Positions 1 to 8,790 of a DNA stretch of 64,000 bases are shown here, piece by piece. The notes under the pieces are model-generated. The model saw only the letters and a program-made list of their open reading frames with translations. It made no database searches and had not been told where the DNA came from. The translations under genes were made by a program, and so were the position numbers. Positions within the stretch are counted from its first letter, which is position 1. Each line of letters opens with the position of its first letter. Origin of the DNA: Flexithrix dorotheae DSM 6795 (GTDB lineage Bacteria > Bacteroidota > Bacteroidia > Cytophagales > Flammeovirgaceae); assembly GCF_000379765.1 (NCBI RefSeq), contig NZ_KB903498.1, positions 252,778 through 316,777 on the forward strand, in the 5' to 3' direction.

Positions 1-695
1 TCGTTGTAAGGTCTCATTTTAGCCGGGCCAATAAATAAATCCCAATCAAGGGTTTCAGGAACCCAATGACCTTGGCCAGGAGTATTTAAACCCTGGGGCC
101 AGATAGGCCGGTTAGTAAACGATTCAACTTTGGTAACTTCTCCTATTTCTCCATTGGCAATCCATTCTACCATTTGGCTTACACCATCACCCGAAGCTCC
201 CTGATTTCCCATTTGTGTAGCTACACCATGTTTGGCAGCCAGTCTGGTCAGTAATCTTGATTCATAAACTGAATGGGTAAGTGGTTTTTCCAGGTAAACA
301 TGCTTACCCATAGTAATGGCATGCGATGCAATAATAGCATGGGTATGATCTGCAGTCGCAATCATAACCGCATCTATATCATTACCCATCTCATCAAACA
401 TTTTCCTCCAGTCTTTGAATTTTTTGGCTTTTCCATATTTTTCAAAAACCGGGGCACTATATTTCCAATCTACATCACAAAGTGCCACTATGTTTTCAGC
501 TTCCATATTTTTCAGGTTGGAAGAACCTTTTCCGCCTATCCCTATTCCGGCAATATTTAATTTATCACTCGGGGCTTTGTATCCCAAACCGGCAATCACA
601 TTACTGGGTAAGATTGTAACACCTGCGGCCGCAGCCATCGAAGTCCCTATAAAGGATCTTCTCGAAACATTTGTTAGTTGTTTTTTCTTTTTCAT
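1..695 (-). CDS. Gfo/Idh/MocA-family oxidoreductase, Tat-exported (3' end outside window)
   Basis: The reading frame starts at ATG 695 and runs off the left edge with no stop, so about 231 N-terminal residues are visible. It opens with a basic stretch and a twin-arginine motif (SRRSFIGTS, about residues 11-19), an Ala-rich hydrophobic segment, then a Rossmann fold with a glycine-rich loop (IAGIGIGGKG), the ALCDVD strand end and the EKPLTHS motif that carries the conserved EKP lysine region of this family. These proteins are NAD(P)-dependent sugar dehydrogenases or related glycosidase-like enzymes. The Tat signal implies export folded with cofactor. The substrate cannot be told. Family assignment is firm, function is inferred. 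Confidence 0.9.
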   Translation of the reverse strand, partial: MKKKKQLTNVSRRSFIGTSMAAAAGVTILPSNVIAGLGYKAPSDKLNIAGIGIGGKGSSNLKNMEAENIVALCDVDWKYSAPVFEKYGKAKKFKDWRKMFDEMGNDIDAVMIATADHTHAIIASHAITMGKHVYLEKPLTHSVYESRLLTRLAAKHGVATQMGNQGASGDGVSQMVEWIANGEIGEVTKVESFTNRPIWPQGLNTPGQGHWVPETLDWDLFIGPAKMRPYN

Positions 696-758
696 TTTTT
701 AAATTTTAGTAATCAAATTATAGTCATGCCACTCAGATTAGAGCTTGTTTAAGTTTTG

Positions 759-775
759 TTTTTCACAGTGAAAAA
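759..775. promoter_or_regulatory. Perfect palindrome, candidate operator
   Basis: TTTTTCAC-A-GTGAAAAA is a perfect 8-bp inverted repeat around one base. It lies 64 bp upstream of the start of the minus-strand oxidoreductase, a usual place for a repressor site. The dyad is seen directly. The regulator is unknown and no regulator gene is adjacent within the window. Confidence 0.45.
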
Positions 776-1115
776 TGTCAGAATAGGGTTTTCGGGTTAT
801 GATAAATTTATATTAATAGCAGCGCTATTGGTGATTTTTATTATCAACCGAATTTCCTTTAATGGCATTTTGCAGTTGAAAGGATTAAATTTAAACATGA
901 TCTGAATAAACAGGGCAAATTATCTTTCCTCTTCTCAAAAATAGTATTTTTTCTGAATCTAAAAGGAGGACAACCCAAGTTACTTGCTACTTGTCTTTGA
1001 GAGGGGGATTATTGACGCTCAAACAGGTTTTTTGCAGGCTGGTTTAGTGGTCCAAATTTGCCTTAATTGGAAAATCAACATAGAAGAGATAAGTTATTGA
1101 AAAGCTAAAAAAATA

Positions 1116-1153
1116 AAACCCAAAACGCTAAAAATTAAACAGCTTTTGGGTTT
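1116..1153 (-). terminator. Terminator hairpin of the peroxiredoxin-like gene
   Basis: AAACCCAAAA-c-GCT pairs with AGCTTTTGGGTTT (13 bp with one bulged base). Read on the minus strand it is followed by a T-rich run, as in an intrinsic terminator. It sits about 30 bp past the stop codon at 1182. Confidence 0.6.
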
Positions 1154-1181
1154 AAGTAAATTAAAAATATATTTCTACCAA

Positions 1182-1757
1182 TCAGATTCCTACAAAATCA
1201 TGGATATGATCAAGTGACATGCGGTCATTTAAGCCTTGAGAATAATGAATTTTTCTAATTATTAGCTTTTCATCCAAAAGAAATTCTGCAGGGATTGTGG
1301 TAATGGATTCCTTCTCTTCCATTACATGGACTGGTAAACCCAGTAGCTTAGCTTTTATGGAAGTTTGGATAAATGAAGTTAAATGACTTTTTACAGATTT
1401 GGATTTTGAATTTTCAACACCATAAGTTTGATACCAGATTTTCTCCGCATCCGAAAGTAATGGAATTGGGGATATTTCTCTATGAAATGTGCTATTGAGC
1501 AATACCCTTTCCGGAGACTCAAAGAAAAAGATCATTTCCAGGTTTTTAGCTTTCAATTCTTCATATTTTTTTTGAAGAAAATGGACACGCAAATTGCAAA
1601 AAGGACAGCCTGCATGTCTGAAAAAAGCAATGAATACCTTTTTCCCACGATAATCCTCCAAATTTATAGACCTGCCAAAAATATCTTTCAAATTAAATAT
1701 TGGTGCCGAAACATTGAGATCCAGTGTGACTCTGTTCTTGATTTTTAAATTTTCCAT
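1182..1757 (-). CDS. Peroxiredoxin-like AhpC/TSA family protein
   Basis: 191 residues with a thioredoxin fold of the AhpC/TSA superfamily: the segment FIAFFRHAGCPFC (residues 42-54) has the peroxidatic-type cysteine C51 and a second cysteine C54 in a CPFC arrangement, typical of the peroxiredoxin-like 2 branch. No signal peptide is seen, so it is expected to be cytoplasmic and to reduce peroxides or act as a thiol-disulfide protein. ATG 1757 is preferred over an upstream TTG because the longer form only adds four residues. It is followed by a hairpin terminator and probably has its own transcript. Confidence 0.82.
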   Translation of the reverse strand: MENLKIKNRVTLDLNVSAPIFNLKDIFGRSINLEDYRGKKVFIAFFRHAGCPFCNLRVHFLQKKYEELKAKNLEMIFFFESPERVLLNSTFHREISPIPLLSDAEKIWYQTYGVENSKSKSVKSHLTSFIQTSIKAKLLGLPVHVMEEKESITTIPAEFLLDEKLIIRKIHYSQGLNDRMSLDHIHDFVGI

Positions 1758-1811
1758 ATTAAAAACCAAACGTCTATCAGGGTTTTGGATTATCTATGGC
1801 CATTAAATCGG

Positions 1812-2261
1812 TCATTTGGCTGGAAGCATATTTCTAATGGCTGTGATTTTCCACATGTTTTCCTCATAACTCACGATAAAAGTACTCCACATTTTTCTCA
1901 CTGAACCATCCTCCATTTTTATTTCGTATCTGGTATCTGCAATCCCACAGTTTTGATGTATAAACCGAATTTTCTCCACCGTAATAGTGCGTGACCCGGG
2001 GTTTTTCTTCGAGCTGCGCATCATACCAGACAAGGCGGCCGTTTTTCCTACCCTCCATTCCCCGGTTGACACTAACTGATCAATTTCATCAGTAATGATC
2101 TGTCTTAATAAGTTGGCATCTTTTTGCTCCCTGGCCTGGCTGTAATTATCTATCAGCTCACGGATTTCTTCCTTGTCTTTTTCTTCATTTCTTGTTTCCT
2201 GGGCAAAAATTGAAGTACAAGTTATAATTTGGATGGCAAAGATCAGAAGGATGTATTTCAT
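1812..2261 (-). CDS. Secreted NTF2-like (SnoaL/DUF4440-type) protein
   Basis: 149 residues. A signal peptide covers about residues 1-20 (hydrophobic core, cleavage after FAQ). The remainder has the pattern of the NTF2-like alpha+beta cone fold: a helix with ELIDNYSQAREQKDANLL, a buried strand around ITVEKIRFIH, and a closing WKITAIRNM strand. Members of this superfamily include ketosteroid-isomerase-like enzymes and small ligand-binding proteins. No catalytic residue set can be claimed here. It lies 32 bp downstream of the GH31 gene on the same strand and may be cotranscribed with it. Confidence 0.7.
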   Translation of the reverse strand: MKYILLIFAIQIITCTSIFAQETRNEEKDKEEIRELIDNYSQAREQKDANLLRQIITDEIDQLVSTGEWRVGKTAALSGMMRSSKKNPGSRTITVEKIRFIHQNCGIADTRYEIKMEDGSVRKMWSTFIVSYEENMWKITAIRNMLPAK

Positions 2262-2293
2262 GTTTATTGAGGTTATCTAAAGAGCAGAAAAAC

Positions 2294-4432
2294 TTATTTT
2301 GTCATAAATTTCCAGGAAATATCAGAATAGCCAAAATATTCTCCTTCTATTTTCTCAAGTTCACCATTTTGAGTTTCACTGTTTTCTACTTTTAGCCTGG
2401 TCCAGGAAAAATCTCCTTTTTCATAATTAAAAGTTTCTCCATCATCATCATAAAGTAAAAAACTACCCGGAGCTTTTCCATAATATTTTATTTCCAAAGG
2501 TAAATCTTCATCTTTTTGAGGAGCATGTAAATCAGGTGCTATCATTGGAATAATTCCTCCGTCTTTTACAAAAAGTGGAATTTCCTCCAATTTGGCCTCT
2601 ACCTGAATGATTTCATCTTCACCTGCAAATTCTCCAGAATAGAAATCATACCATTTACCTTTAGGCAGTACTACATTTCTGAAAGTTTCTCCAGTAAAAA
2701 CAGGTGCCACCAGAATATTTTCTCCAAACATATACTGATCCTTCAATTCATTTTTCAGCGCCATTTCATAAGGATTTTCAGTATCATCCAGGTCTCCTTT
2801 TACGGAAATTTCCTTCATTGAAAAATTTCCCAGAAGTTGCATGGGTCTGATTGGTGGAGTGCCATTAAAATGATAATCTGCAAAAGTAGAATAGATATAA
2901 GGTAATAACTGCATCCTTAATAAGGCCACCTCCTTCACTTCCTTATAAACTTCCGGGTATGACCATGGCTTGGTTCCACTCGACCAGGCATTAATCATAG
3001 CCATAGGAGAAAAGCACACAGATTGCATTCTTCTGAGCCATTCCTCTCCGGTGGCTGATTGTCTAACTTCGGGTGTCCATAGCAGACCTGAAAACCCAGA
3101 ATTAATTAAAGCGGTAATAAAATCCCGATGATTGTAATAATCATTGTAAAGCACAAATGGCAAATGAGCAGCTCCCGCATTAGATGCCCTCACCAATCCA
3201 TAAGTTCTGCGATTATTTTCATGATACAAATCCGCCACCATATCCTGAAGGAGTAACCCATAAATCTGGCGCATTTTTTCAGCACTTACTCCAGAGGGAA
3301 AAGTAGCTAAATCGGGCCAAAGCCAGTTGTCATATCCATCCACTTCGTCTATTTTTAATCCTGAAACTCCAATATCCAATTGATTTTTCTTATAAAAATC
3401 AATGAATAATTTCCGAGGCGCTTCCATAGTATAATCAGGGACAATCCCATTCCATACACTATGCGATCCGGCATAAGGCAACATTTTTTCATGTAATTTG
3501 GCTTTTGGAGCTATATATGGATTGATCCATAAATTAGTTTTCACTCCTTTGTTAAGTAGTCTTTTTACAAACTCTTCAGGGTTGGGAAACCTCTCTTCAT
3601 CCCATTCATAGGAGCAGGGATAGGAGCGGTTCATCCAGCCTGGCTCCAGGCCAATAAAATCAAGAGGAAAACCATTTTTCTTAAATTCCTGAACTTCATT
3701 CTCCACTTCAACCGAGGAATATAAAGTGTGTGTACGATAGGTAAACCCCAAGCCCCATTTTGGTGGTAAATATCCTCCTCCACAATACAAGTTATACTTC
3801 CGGACCACATCTAAAGTGGTTTCTGCATTAAATACTATTATTTCCACATTTTCAGCGGGAATGAGGAGTTCCACCACATCTGATTTGGGCTGGGGGTCCC
3901 AATTTTTATCCGTATTTCTGTCGTAAACCGGAGGTTTATTCCGGCTATCTATCCGAACAGAACTTCCCACATATGCTGTAATATAACTCGCTGAATTGAT
4001 CAGAACACCATATCCTTTGCTAGACACATAAAAAGGAACTGGAGCATGTGTTCTTCCATTATCTCTTCCTCCATAATGATCCACCCGGAGGTTATATATT
4101 TTTGATCGATGATTGATATTTTTGAACTGTAGACCAAATCCATAAATTTGTTCTTCGTCATCAAGCGGAAGTCGTATAAAGGTTTTGTGGTTTTCCTTAG
4201 TGATATTGATCAAGTCTTTGGCAAAAGGAAATTCAATAGATGGAAAAGATTTTAGTTTTTCCAGGTTGGGTTTTGCATCAGCGGCTTTTAACGGATTTAA
4301 CTTTTCTTCTGTCCCAACAGTATATTTCCAAATACCATTGGCCACTGGCTGCCAATCCTTCCTTTTTTCTTTTTCATTACAACTGAAAATGAATAGGATT
4401 AAAGTAAGTAAAATTAGTTTTTCGCTTTTCAT
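2294..4432 (-). CDS. Glycoside hydrolase family 31 lipoprotein
   Basis: 712 residues. A lipoprotein signal ends in a lipobox with C18, so the enzyme is expected on the outer-membrane or periplasmic face. An N-terminal galactose-mutarotase-like domain (IYGFGLQFK, about residue 97) precedes a GH31 barrel. The strand GVSGLKID places the nucleophile at D362; the segment R415 to YND431 aligns with the family acid/base region, making D431 the likely proton donor; C-terminal beta domains follow (FLLYDDDGETFNYEKG). GH31 enzymes hydrolyse alpha-glucosides, alpha-xylosides, alpha-galactosides or sulfoquinovosides. The acid/base segment here is YNDYY rather than the usual W-x-GD, so this is a divergent subfamily and the substrate is open. 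Confidence 0.9.
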   Translation of the reverse strand: MKSEKLILLTLILFIFSCNEKEKRKDWQPVANGIWKYTVGTEEKLNPLKAADAKPNLEKLKSFPSIEFPFAKDLINITKENHKTFIRLPLDDEEQIYGFGLQFKNINHRSKIYNLRVDHYGGRDNGRTHAPVPFYVSSKGYGVLINSASYITAYVGSSVRIDSRNKPPVYDRNTDKNWDPQPKSDVVELLIPAENVEIIVFNAETTLDVVRKYNLYCGGGYLPPKWGLGFTYRTHTLYSSVEVENEVQEFKKNGFPLDFIGLEPGWMNRSYPCSYEWDEERFPNPEEFVKRLLNKGVKTNLWINPYIAPKAKLHEKMLPYAGSHSVWNGIVPDYTMEAPRKLFIDFYKKNQLDIGVSGLKIDEVDGYDNWLWPDLATFPSGVSAEKMRQIYGLLLQDMVADLYHENNRRTYGLVRASNAGAAHLPFVLYNDYYNHRDFITALINSGFSGLLWTPEVRQSATGEEWLRRMQSVCFSPMAMINAWSSGTKPWSYPEVYKEVKEVALLRMQLLPYIYSTFADYHFNGTPPIRPMQLLGNFSMKEISVKGDLDDTENPYEMALKNELKDQYMFGENILVAPVFTGETFRNVVLPKGKWYDFYSGEFAGEDEIIQVEAKLEEIPLFVKDGGIIPMIAPDLHAPQKDEDLPLEIKYYGKAPGSFLLYDDDGETFNYEKGDFSWTRLKVENSETQNGELEKIEGEYFGYSDISWKFMTK

Positions 4433-4461
4433 ATTTAATTTAATTCAGAAGTATTTCTCTC

Positions 4462-4932
4462 TTAAATCTCCTTCTCCATCACCACAGTATCATGCCCCTT
4501 ATAAATCACTCTTTCAATTTCCTTCCAGCCACATTTTTTATAAAGTGACTCTGCGGTGAATGTATACAAATAAAGCTTTTCCAATTGTTGCTGCCGGGCA
4601 CAATTCTCAATCTCATCCAAAAGCATTTTCCCAAACCCCCGATTTCTATAATCCTCATCAATGTATAATAATGCTACCCAGGGTTGATAGATCCTCAAAT
4701 TTTCATATTCCCTGAAAATACTCACCTCATTTCCCACACCACCTGAGCCTACTACTACACCATCCAATGACAATACCAGTTGGAATAAAACATCCTCACT
4801 AGGCTGATTTGTCAGTCGGGAGATAGTCCTTTCTTTCGGTGTTTCCCACTCTTCCTGGTACCAATTGGCTATTTTGGTAATGGCAGGCAAGTCATAAGGG
4901 TCCAGCTTTCGGATATTGATTTTCGCTTCCAT
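4462..4932 (-). CDS. GNAT-family N-acetyltransferase
   Basis: 156 residues with the GNAT fold: an N-terminal IRKLDPYDLPAI segment, core strand WVALLYIDEDYRNRGFGKMLL containing the acetyl-CoA pyrophosphate-binding Q/R-x-x-G-x-G/A motif as RNRGFG (about residues 116-121), and the C-terminal YKKCGWKEIE signature. Cytoplasmic. The acceptor amine is unknown. It lies 29 bp upstream of the GH31 gene on the same strand, with no obvious functional link. Confidence 0.88.
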   Translation of the reverse strand: MEAKINIRKLDPYDLPAITKIANWYQEEWETPKERTISRLTNQPSEDVLFQLVLSLDGVVVGSGGVGNEVSIFREYENLRIYQPWVALLYIDEDYRNRGFGKMLLDEIENCARQQQLEKLYLYTFTAESLYKKCGWKEIERVIYKGHDTVVMEKEI

Positions 4933-5000
4933 ATTTAAAAATAGGAATGTTTTTCAAATAACCCTTTAGGTTGTCTTTTCAAAAGCATTTAAAAAATATC

Positions 5001-5063
5001 AATACTACAATTAGGAAATTCAAAATAATACATTCACCTTTGCAATACTACAAATAGGAGATT
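5001..5063. promoter_or_regulatory. Paired direct repeats, candidate PadR operator
   Basis: Two near-identical 20-mers, aatactacaattaggaaatt (5001-5020) and aatactacaaataggagatt (5044-5063), are spaced 43 bp start to start and end 3 bp before the padR-type start codon. They share the core TACAWWTAGGA with a second pair in front of the paralogous operon at 17715-17777. The conservation between paralogous operons suggests autoregulation by the PadR proteins (inference). The downstream copy can also serve as a purine-rich leader. Confidence 0.6.
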
Positions 5064-5065
5064 GC

Positions 5066-5404
5066 ATGAAAACTTATCCTTTAGGAGAATTCGAAGAGAT
5101 TGTTTTACTCACAGTAGGCGTACTTTATAATGAAGCCTATGGTGTAGCCATAAAAGATGCCATTGAAGAAAAAGCCAACCGAAAAGTAAGTGTTGGTGCA
5201 TTACAATCTGCATTAAAAAGAATGGAGAAAAAAGGCTACCTGGAATCGAAATCTGGTGAGGCAAACACACAGCGAGGTGGCAAGCCAAAACGATATTATT
5301 TCATTACGGCATATGGAAAACAGGCTTTACAGCAAAGCCGGGATATTCGCACAAAACTTTGGGATTCTATTCCAAAACTTGCCCTTGACTTCAAACTGTC
5401 ATGA
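5066..5404 (+). CDS. PadR-family transcriptional regulator
   Basis: 112 residues forming the PadR winged helix: LGEFEEIVLLTVGVL (residues 6-20), recognition region RKVSVGALQSALKRMEKKGYLE (39-60) and the beta-wing GGKPKRYYFIT. Such proteins are dimeric repressors, often of neighbouring efflux or ABC transporters. The stop codon overlaps the start of the downstream permease gene by 4 bp (ATGA), so the pair is translationally coupled. A near copy of the arrangement lies at 17786-20723. Paired repeats just upstream are the likely operator. Confidence 0.93.
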   Translation: MKTYPLGEFEEIVLLTVGVLYNEAYGVAIKDAIEEKANRKVSVGALQSALKRMEKKGYLESKSGEANTQRGGKPKRYYFITAYGKQALQQSRDIRTKLWDSIPKLALDFKLS

Positions 5405-8070
5405 TAAAAAAGTTAATTACCCGATTTCTACAATGGTTTTGCAACCCCGATTTTTATGATGAAATCCAGGGTGATCTGGAAGAAATCTACCAAAGAAACT
5501 TGTCTCGGGGAAATCATTATGCCCAAAGAAAATATTTTTTCCAGATCATAATACTATTTCGACCAAGCCTGATGCGCCCATTTTTTCAAAAATCAATAAT
5601 CAACACTGGAATGTTCAGAAGTTATCTCAAAATCAGTAGCCGAATTTTATGGCGACAAAAATTTTACACTACCATAAATGTACTTGGATTAGCCGTGGGG
5701 ATGGGAGTTTGTTTGTTAATTTGCCAGTACATTTACTTTGAAAAAAGTTTTGATCGATTTCATGAAAAAGCGGATTCAATTTATAGAATTACCCAAACTG
5801 CAATCAGAAATGGGGAGGTTTTGGCAAAAGGAGTTGATGTAACTTACGGACTAGGGGCTGAAGGAAAAAAATCCATTCCTGAAGTAAAAGAAATGGTTAG
5901 GATAGTTAAGGAAGATATTGGCTATATTTTAATTAATGAAGAAAAACATGTGCAACATCAGGAAAATAATATTTGGTTCGCAGATGCTAATTTCCTGGAA
6001 ATGTTCAGCTTTCCATTAAAGTATGGTGACCCTTCCTCTGCATTAAAAGAAATGTATAACATCGTACTTACAGAAACTATGGCAATCAAATATTTTAGCC
6101 ATACAGATATTTTTGGGGAGCAAATAAGAATTAGTGCAGGAGTTTATAGCGGTGAGTTTGTTGTTACTGGTATTCTGGAAAATATACCGGAAAACAGTCA
6201 TTTGCAATTCGATTTTCTTTTGCCACTTAATTACATTCTGGAAAAAGACCGCTCCTATAAAGTTGGAGGAGGATGGTTTTATGATAGTTTCGCCACTTAT
6301 ATTCGAATGGATGATGATGTTGATAAAAGTCTGGTTGCCAAAAAGTTTGACGATGTTATTCTCACCAATATGGGTGAAAATTTGAAAAATAGCAATATGA
6401 CATTAAAAACTGGTTTCCAGCCTTTGACAGCTATTCATCTCCATTCGAAAGGCCTTTCAGGGCAAGTCTCAGAAAATAATGGTGATGAAAATGATATTCA
6501 TTTTTTTGCATTAATAGGCATATTTATACTGATAATAGCCTGGATTAATTACATTAATCTTTCAACAGCAAGAGCAATGCAAAGAAGAAAGGAAGTTGGT
6601 GTTCGAAAATCTATTGGAGCAGTGAAAAGTCAGTTAATGTATCAGTTTTTAACTGAATCTGCACTAATTAATTTGCTTGCTGCTTCTATTGCAATAATGC
6701 TGACTATTATATTAATGCCTTTACTTAATAATCTGGTCGATCACCAATTAAATTTTACCCTTTGGCAATCTCCTGTTTTTCTGGTTGGATTTCTATTTAG
6801 TTTGGCTTTTGGGACTTTCCTTTCAGGATTATACCCGGCTTTTATCCTCTCGGGAATCAGTCCGGTCAATGCTTTCAAAACTAAAATAAATTATCATGGG
6901 AAAACTGGCATTAACCTTAGAAAAGGGCTAATCATATTTCAATTTATGATTGCTGTTACCCTTGTCGCTGGTACTTATCTGGTTTACCAACAAATTCAGT
7001 TCATGAAACAAAAAGACCTAGGATATGAATTGAATAAAATATTAGTACTCAATGGTCCACGAGTAGTATTAGAGTCCCTAAAATCTGAAGGAACAACTTT
7101 ACTTGCCAAATATCAAACTTTTAAAAATCACCTTTTAAGTCATCATTCTGTTGCCGAAGTTTCAGCTTCAGGAGATGTTCCGGGGAAGGGATATATGTTT
7201 GAAGGAGGAATTAGGAAACTCGGTGACGGTAAAGAAATGGAGAAAATCACAAATGCAACTTTTATAGATGCTAGTTTTTCACAAATTTATAATTTCGAAT
7301 TTTTAGCCGGGAAGCCATTTTCCGATGAAATGTCTAACAGATCTGGAATAATCATCAATGAAAAATTACGACAAGAATTAGGATTTAATTCACCAGAGGA
7401 AGCACTATTTCAAAAACTGCTTCTTGTTACTGAGGATACTCTGGAAATTAAAGCAGTGGTCAAAAATGTATATTGGAATTCCCTAAAAAATCCTCATCAG
7501 CCAGGAATTTATTGGCTAGACCATGATTATGGTGCCTACTTTTCAATACAATTTAACACTACGAACCTTCCCGAAACCATTTCCCATATTGAAAAATCCT
7601 ATAAAAAGGTTTTTCCAAACGATCCCTTTGAGTTTACTTTCCTGGATGAAGATTTTAACCGACAATACAAATCCGATTTACAATTTGGAAAGCTATTTTC
7701 AGTCTTTTCTGTTTTAGCAATTTTAATTGCTTGTTTAGGACTTTTTGCCCTGGTTTCATTTTCTGCATCTTTAAGAATTAAAGAAATTGGTATTCGAAAA
7801 GTTTTAGGGGCAAGTATGAGTAATTTAATGTTTTTACTGTCAAAAGAATATTTCTTATTGCTTGCTGTTGCCATCTTCCTGGCATTCCCAATTGTAATTT
7901 TCTGGGGGAATTCCTGGTTGGAAAACTTTGCTTTCAAAACTGAAATAGGGATAGATTTATTCCTAATACCCACACTCGTTTTTATAGTGATTTCATTGAT
8001 AACTGTGAGTTATAAAACTTTTTCTACAGCTAAAGCTAACCCTGTAAAAGCATTAAAAGTTGAAAATTAG
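5401..8070 (+). CDS. MacB/FtsX-like ABC transporter permease with N-terminal prefix domain
   Basis: 889 residues. Residues 1-70 form the short prefix domain found in Bacteroidota permeases beside PadR genes (LQWFCNPDFYDEIQGDLEE). Then follow a membrane anchor near residues 88-110, a MacB-type periplasmic domain, an FtsX block of three to four helices near 370-480, a second periplasmic domain, and a C-terminal FtsX block (about 765-885) with the RIKEIGIRKVLGAS coupling motif. The first FtsX block has RRKEVGVRKSIGA. There is no ATPase domain, so it must borrow an ABC ATPase encoded outside the window. Substrate unknown; antimicrobial or peptide efflux is a common role. Confidence 0.9.
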   Translation: MIKKLITRFLQWFCNPDFYDEIQGDLEEIYQRNLSRGNHYAQRKYFFQIIILFRPSLMRPFFQKSIINTGMFRSYLKISSRILWRQKFYTTINVLGLAVGMGVCLLICQYIYFEKSFDRFHEKADSIYRITQTAIRNGEVLAKGVDVTYGLGAEGKKSIPEVKEMVRIVKEDIGYILINEEKHVQHQENNIWFADANFLEMFSFPLKYGDPSSALKEMYNIVLTETMAIKYFSHTDIFGEQIRISAGVYSGEFVVTGILENIPENSHLQFDFLLPLNYILEKDRSYKVGGGWFYDSFATYIRMDDDVDKSLVAKKFDDVILTNMGENLKNSNMTLKTGFQPLTAIHLHSKGLSGQVSENNGDENDIHFFALIGIFILIIAWINYINLSTARAMQRRKEVGVRKSIGAVKSQLMYQFLTESALINLLAASIAIMLTIILMPLLNNLVDHQLNFTLWQSPVFLVGFLFSLAFGTFLSGLYPAFILSGISPVNAFKTKINYHGKTGINLRKGLIIFQFMIAVTLVAGTYLVYQQIQFMKQKDLGYELNKILVLNGPRVVLESLKSEGTTLLAKYQTFKNHLLSHHSVAEVSASGDVPGKGYMFEGGIRKLGDGKEMEKITNATFIDASFSQIYNFEFLAGKPFSDEMSNRSGIIINEKLRQELGFNSPEEALFQKLLLVTEDTLEIKAVVKNVYWNSLKNPHQPGIYWLDHDYGAYFSIQFNTTNLPETISHIEKSYKKVFPNDPFEFTFLDEDFNRQYKSDLQFGKLFSVFSVLAILIACLGLFALVSFSASLRIKEIGIRKVLGASMSNLMFLLSKEYFLLLAVAIFLAFPIVIFWGNSWLENFAFKTEIGIDLFLIPTLVFIVISLITVSYKTFSTAKANPVKALKVEN

Positions 8071-8073
8071 CCC

Positions 8074-8790
8074 TTACTTTCTCTTCCAAAGTTTATCCCC
8101 CACTATGGTATGCAATACTTTTTCCTTTAGGTTTTTGGCTACAGGAATTACTTTATCTCCAATATGCAAAAGACTTCCTTCTATTTTATCTACTTTATCA
8201 ATGGCTACGATATGCGATTTGTGTACCCTGATGAAGGATTCTGTTGGTAATTGGTTTTCAATATTTTTCAGGGAAATCAGGGCGATATGTCTTGAGTTTT
8301 CCAATGATATTTTCACATAATCCTGCATGGCCTCTATACAGGTAATTTCATCGAAATGAATTTTTACCAGATTGCCATCTTCTTTGATAAAAAAATGATC
8401 TTCTTTCTTTTTTACCGCTGATTTGGTTTTCAGTTCCAATAATTCCTTGGCTTTATTCACCGCTTCCAGAAATCTTGGAAAGGGAATGGGTTTCACCAGA
8501 TAGTCCACCACTTTCAATTCGTAACTTTCTATTGCAAATTCCCTGTAAGCTGTAGTAAAAACAGTAAGTGGTGGGGAATTTAATGAGCGAAGAAATTCCA
8601 GTCCTGTAAGCTTGGGCATATTGATATCCAGAAATATAAGGTCAATTTCTTGTGTTTGAAGGACATCGTTGGCAATAAGCGCATTTTCGCACATTCCTGC
8701 CAACTTCAGAAAGCTTACATCCTTTATATAATCAGCCAGGCCCATTCTGGCCGGTAACTCATCGTCAACTACCAAACATTTAATTTTCAT
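8074..8790 (-). CDS. LytTR-family response regulator
   Basis: 238 residues. The receiver domain (1-120) has the acidic pair D9/D10, phospho-acceptor D55 in IFLDINMP, T79-type switch in VFTTAYREFA and a lysine in YLVKPI. The C-terminal LytTR DNA-binding domain (about 135-235) contains ITCIEAMQDYVKI and the family signature FIRVHKSHIVAID. The gene starts inside the kinase gene (11-bp overlap with its end), giving a translationally coupled two-component pair. It converges with the permease gene, only 3 bp apart. Regulation of the neighbouring transporter is plausible but not shown. Confidence 0.93.
   Translation of the reverse strand: MKIKCLVVDDELPARMGLADYIKDVSFLKLAGMCENALIANDVLQTQEIDLIFLDINMPKLTGLEFLRSLNSPPLTVFTTAYREFAIESYELKVVDYLVKPIPFPRFLEAVNKAKELLELKTKSAVKKKEDHFFIKEDGNLVKIHFDEITCIEAMQDYVKISLENSRHIALISLKNIENQLPTESFIRVHKSHIVAIDKVDKIEGSLLHIGDKVIPVAKNLKEKVLHTIVGDKLWKRK

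Larger units (their letters stand above)
696..1181. other. Intergenic region, 486 bp
   Basis: No convincing gene is seen. It holds a perfect palindrome at 759-775 upstream of the oxidoreductase, a small hairpin (AATAGC/GCTATT, 815-829), and a terminator-like hairpin at 1116-1153 belonging to the peroxiredoxin-like gene on the minus strand. The rest is AT-rich and unremarkable. Confidence 0.6.

Noticed and set aside
961-1014. Short protein-like stretch after an aaaggagga sequence in the 696-1181 spacer
   Set aside because: Only about 12 codons before a stop and no start codon with coding character.
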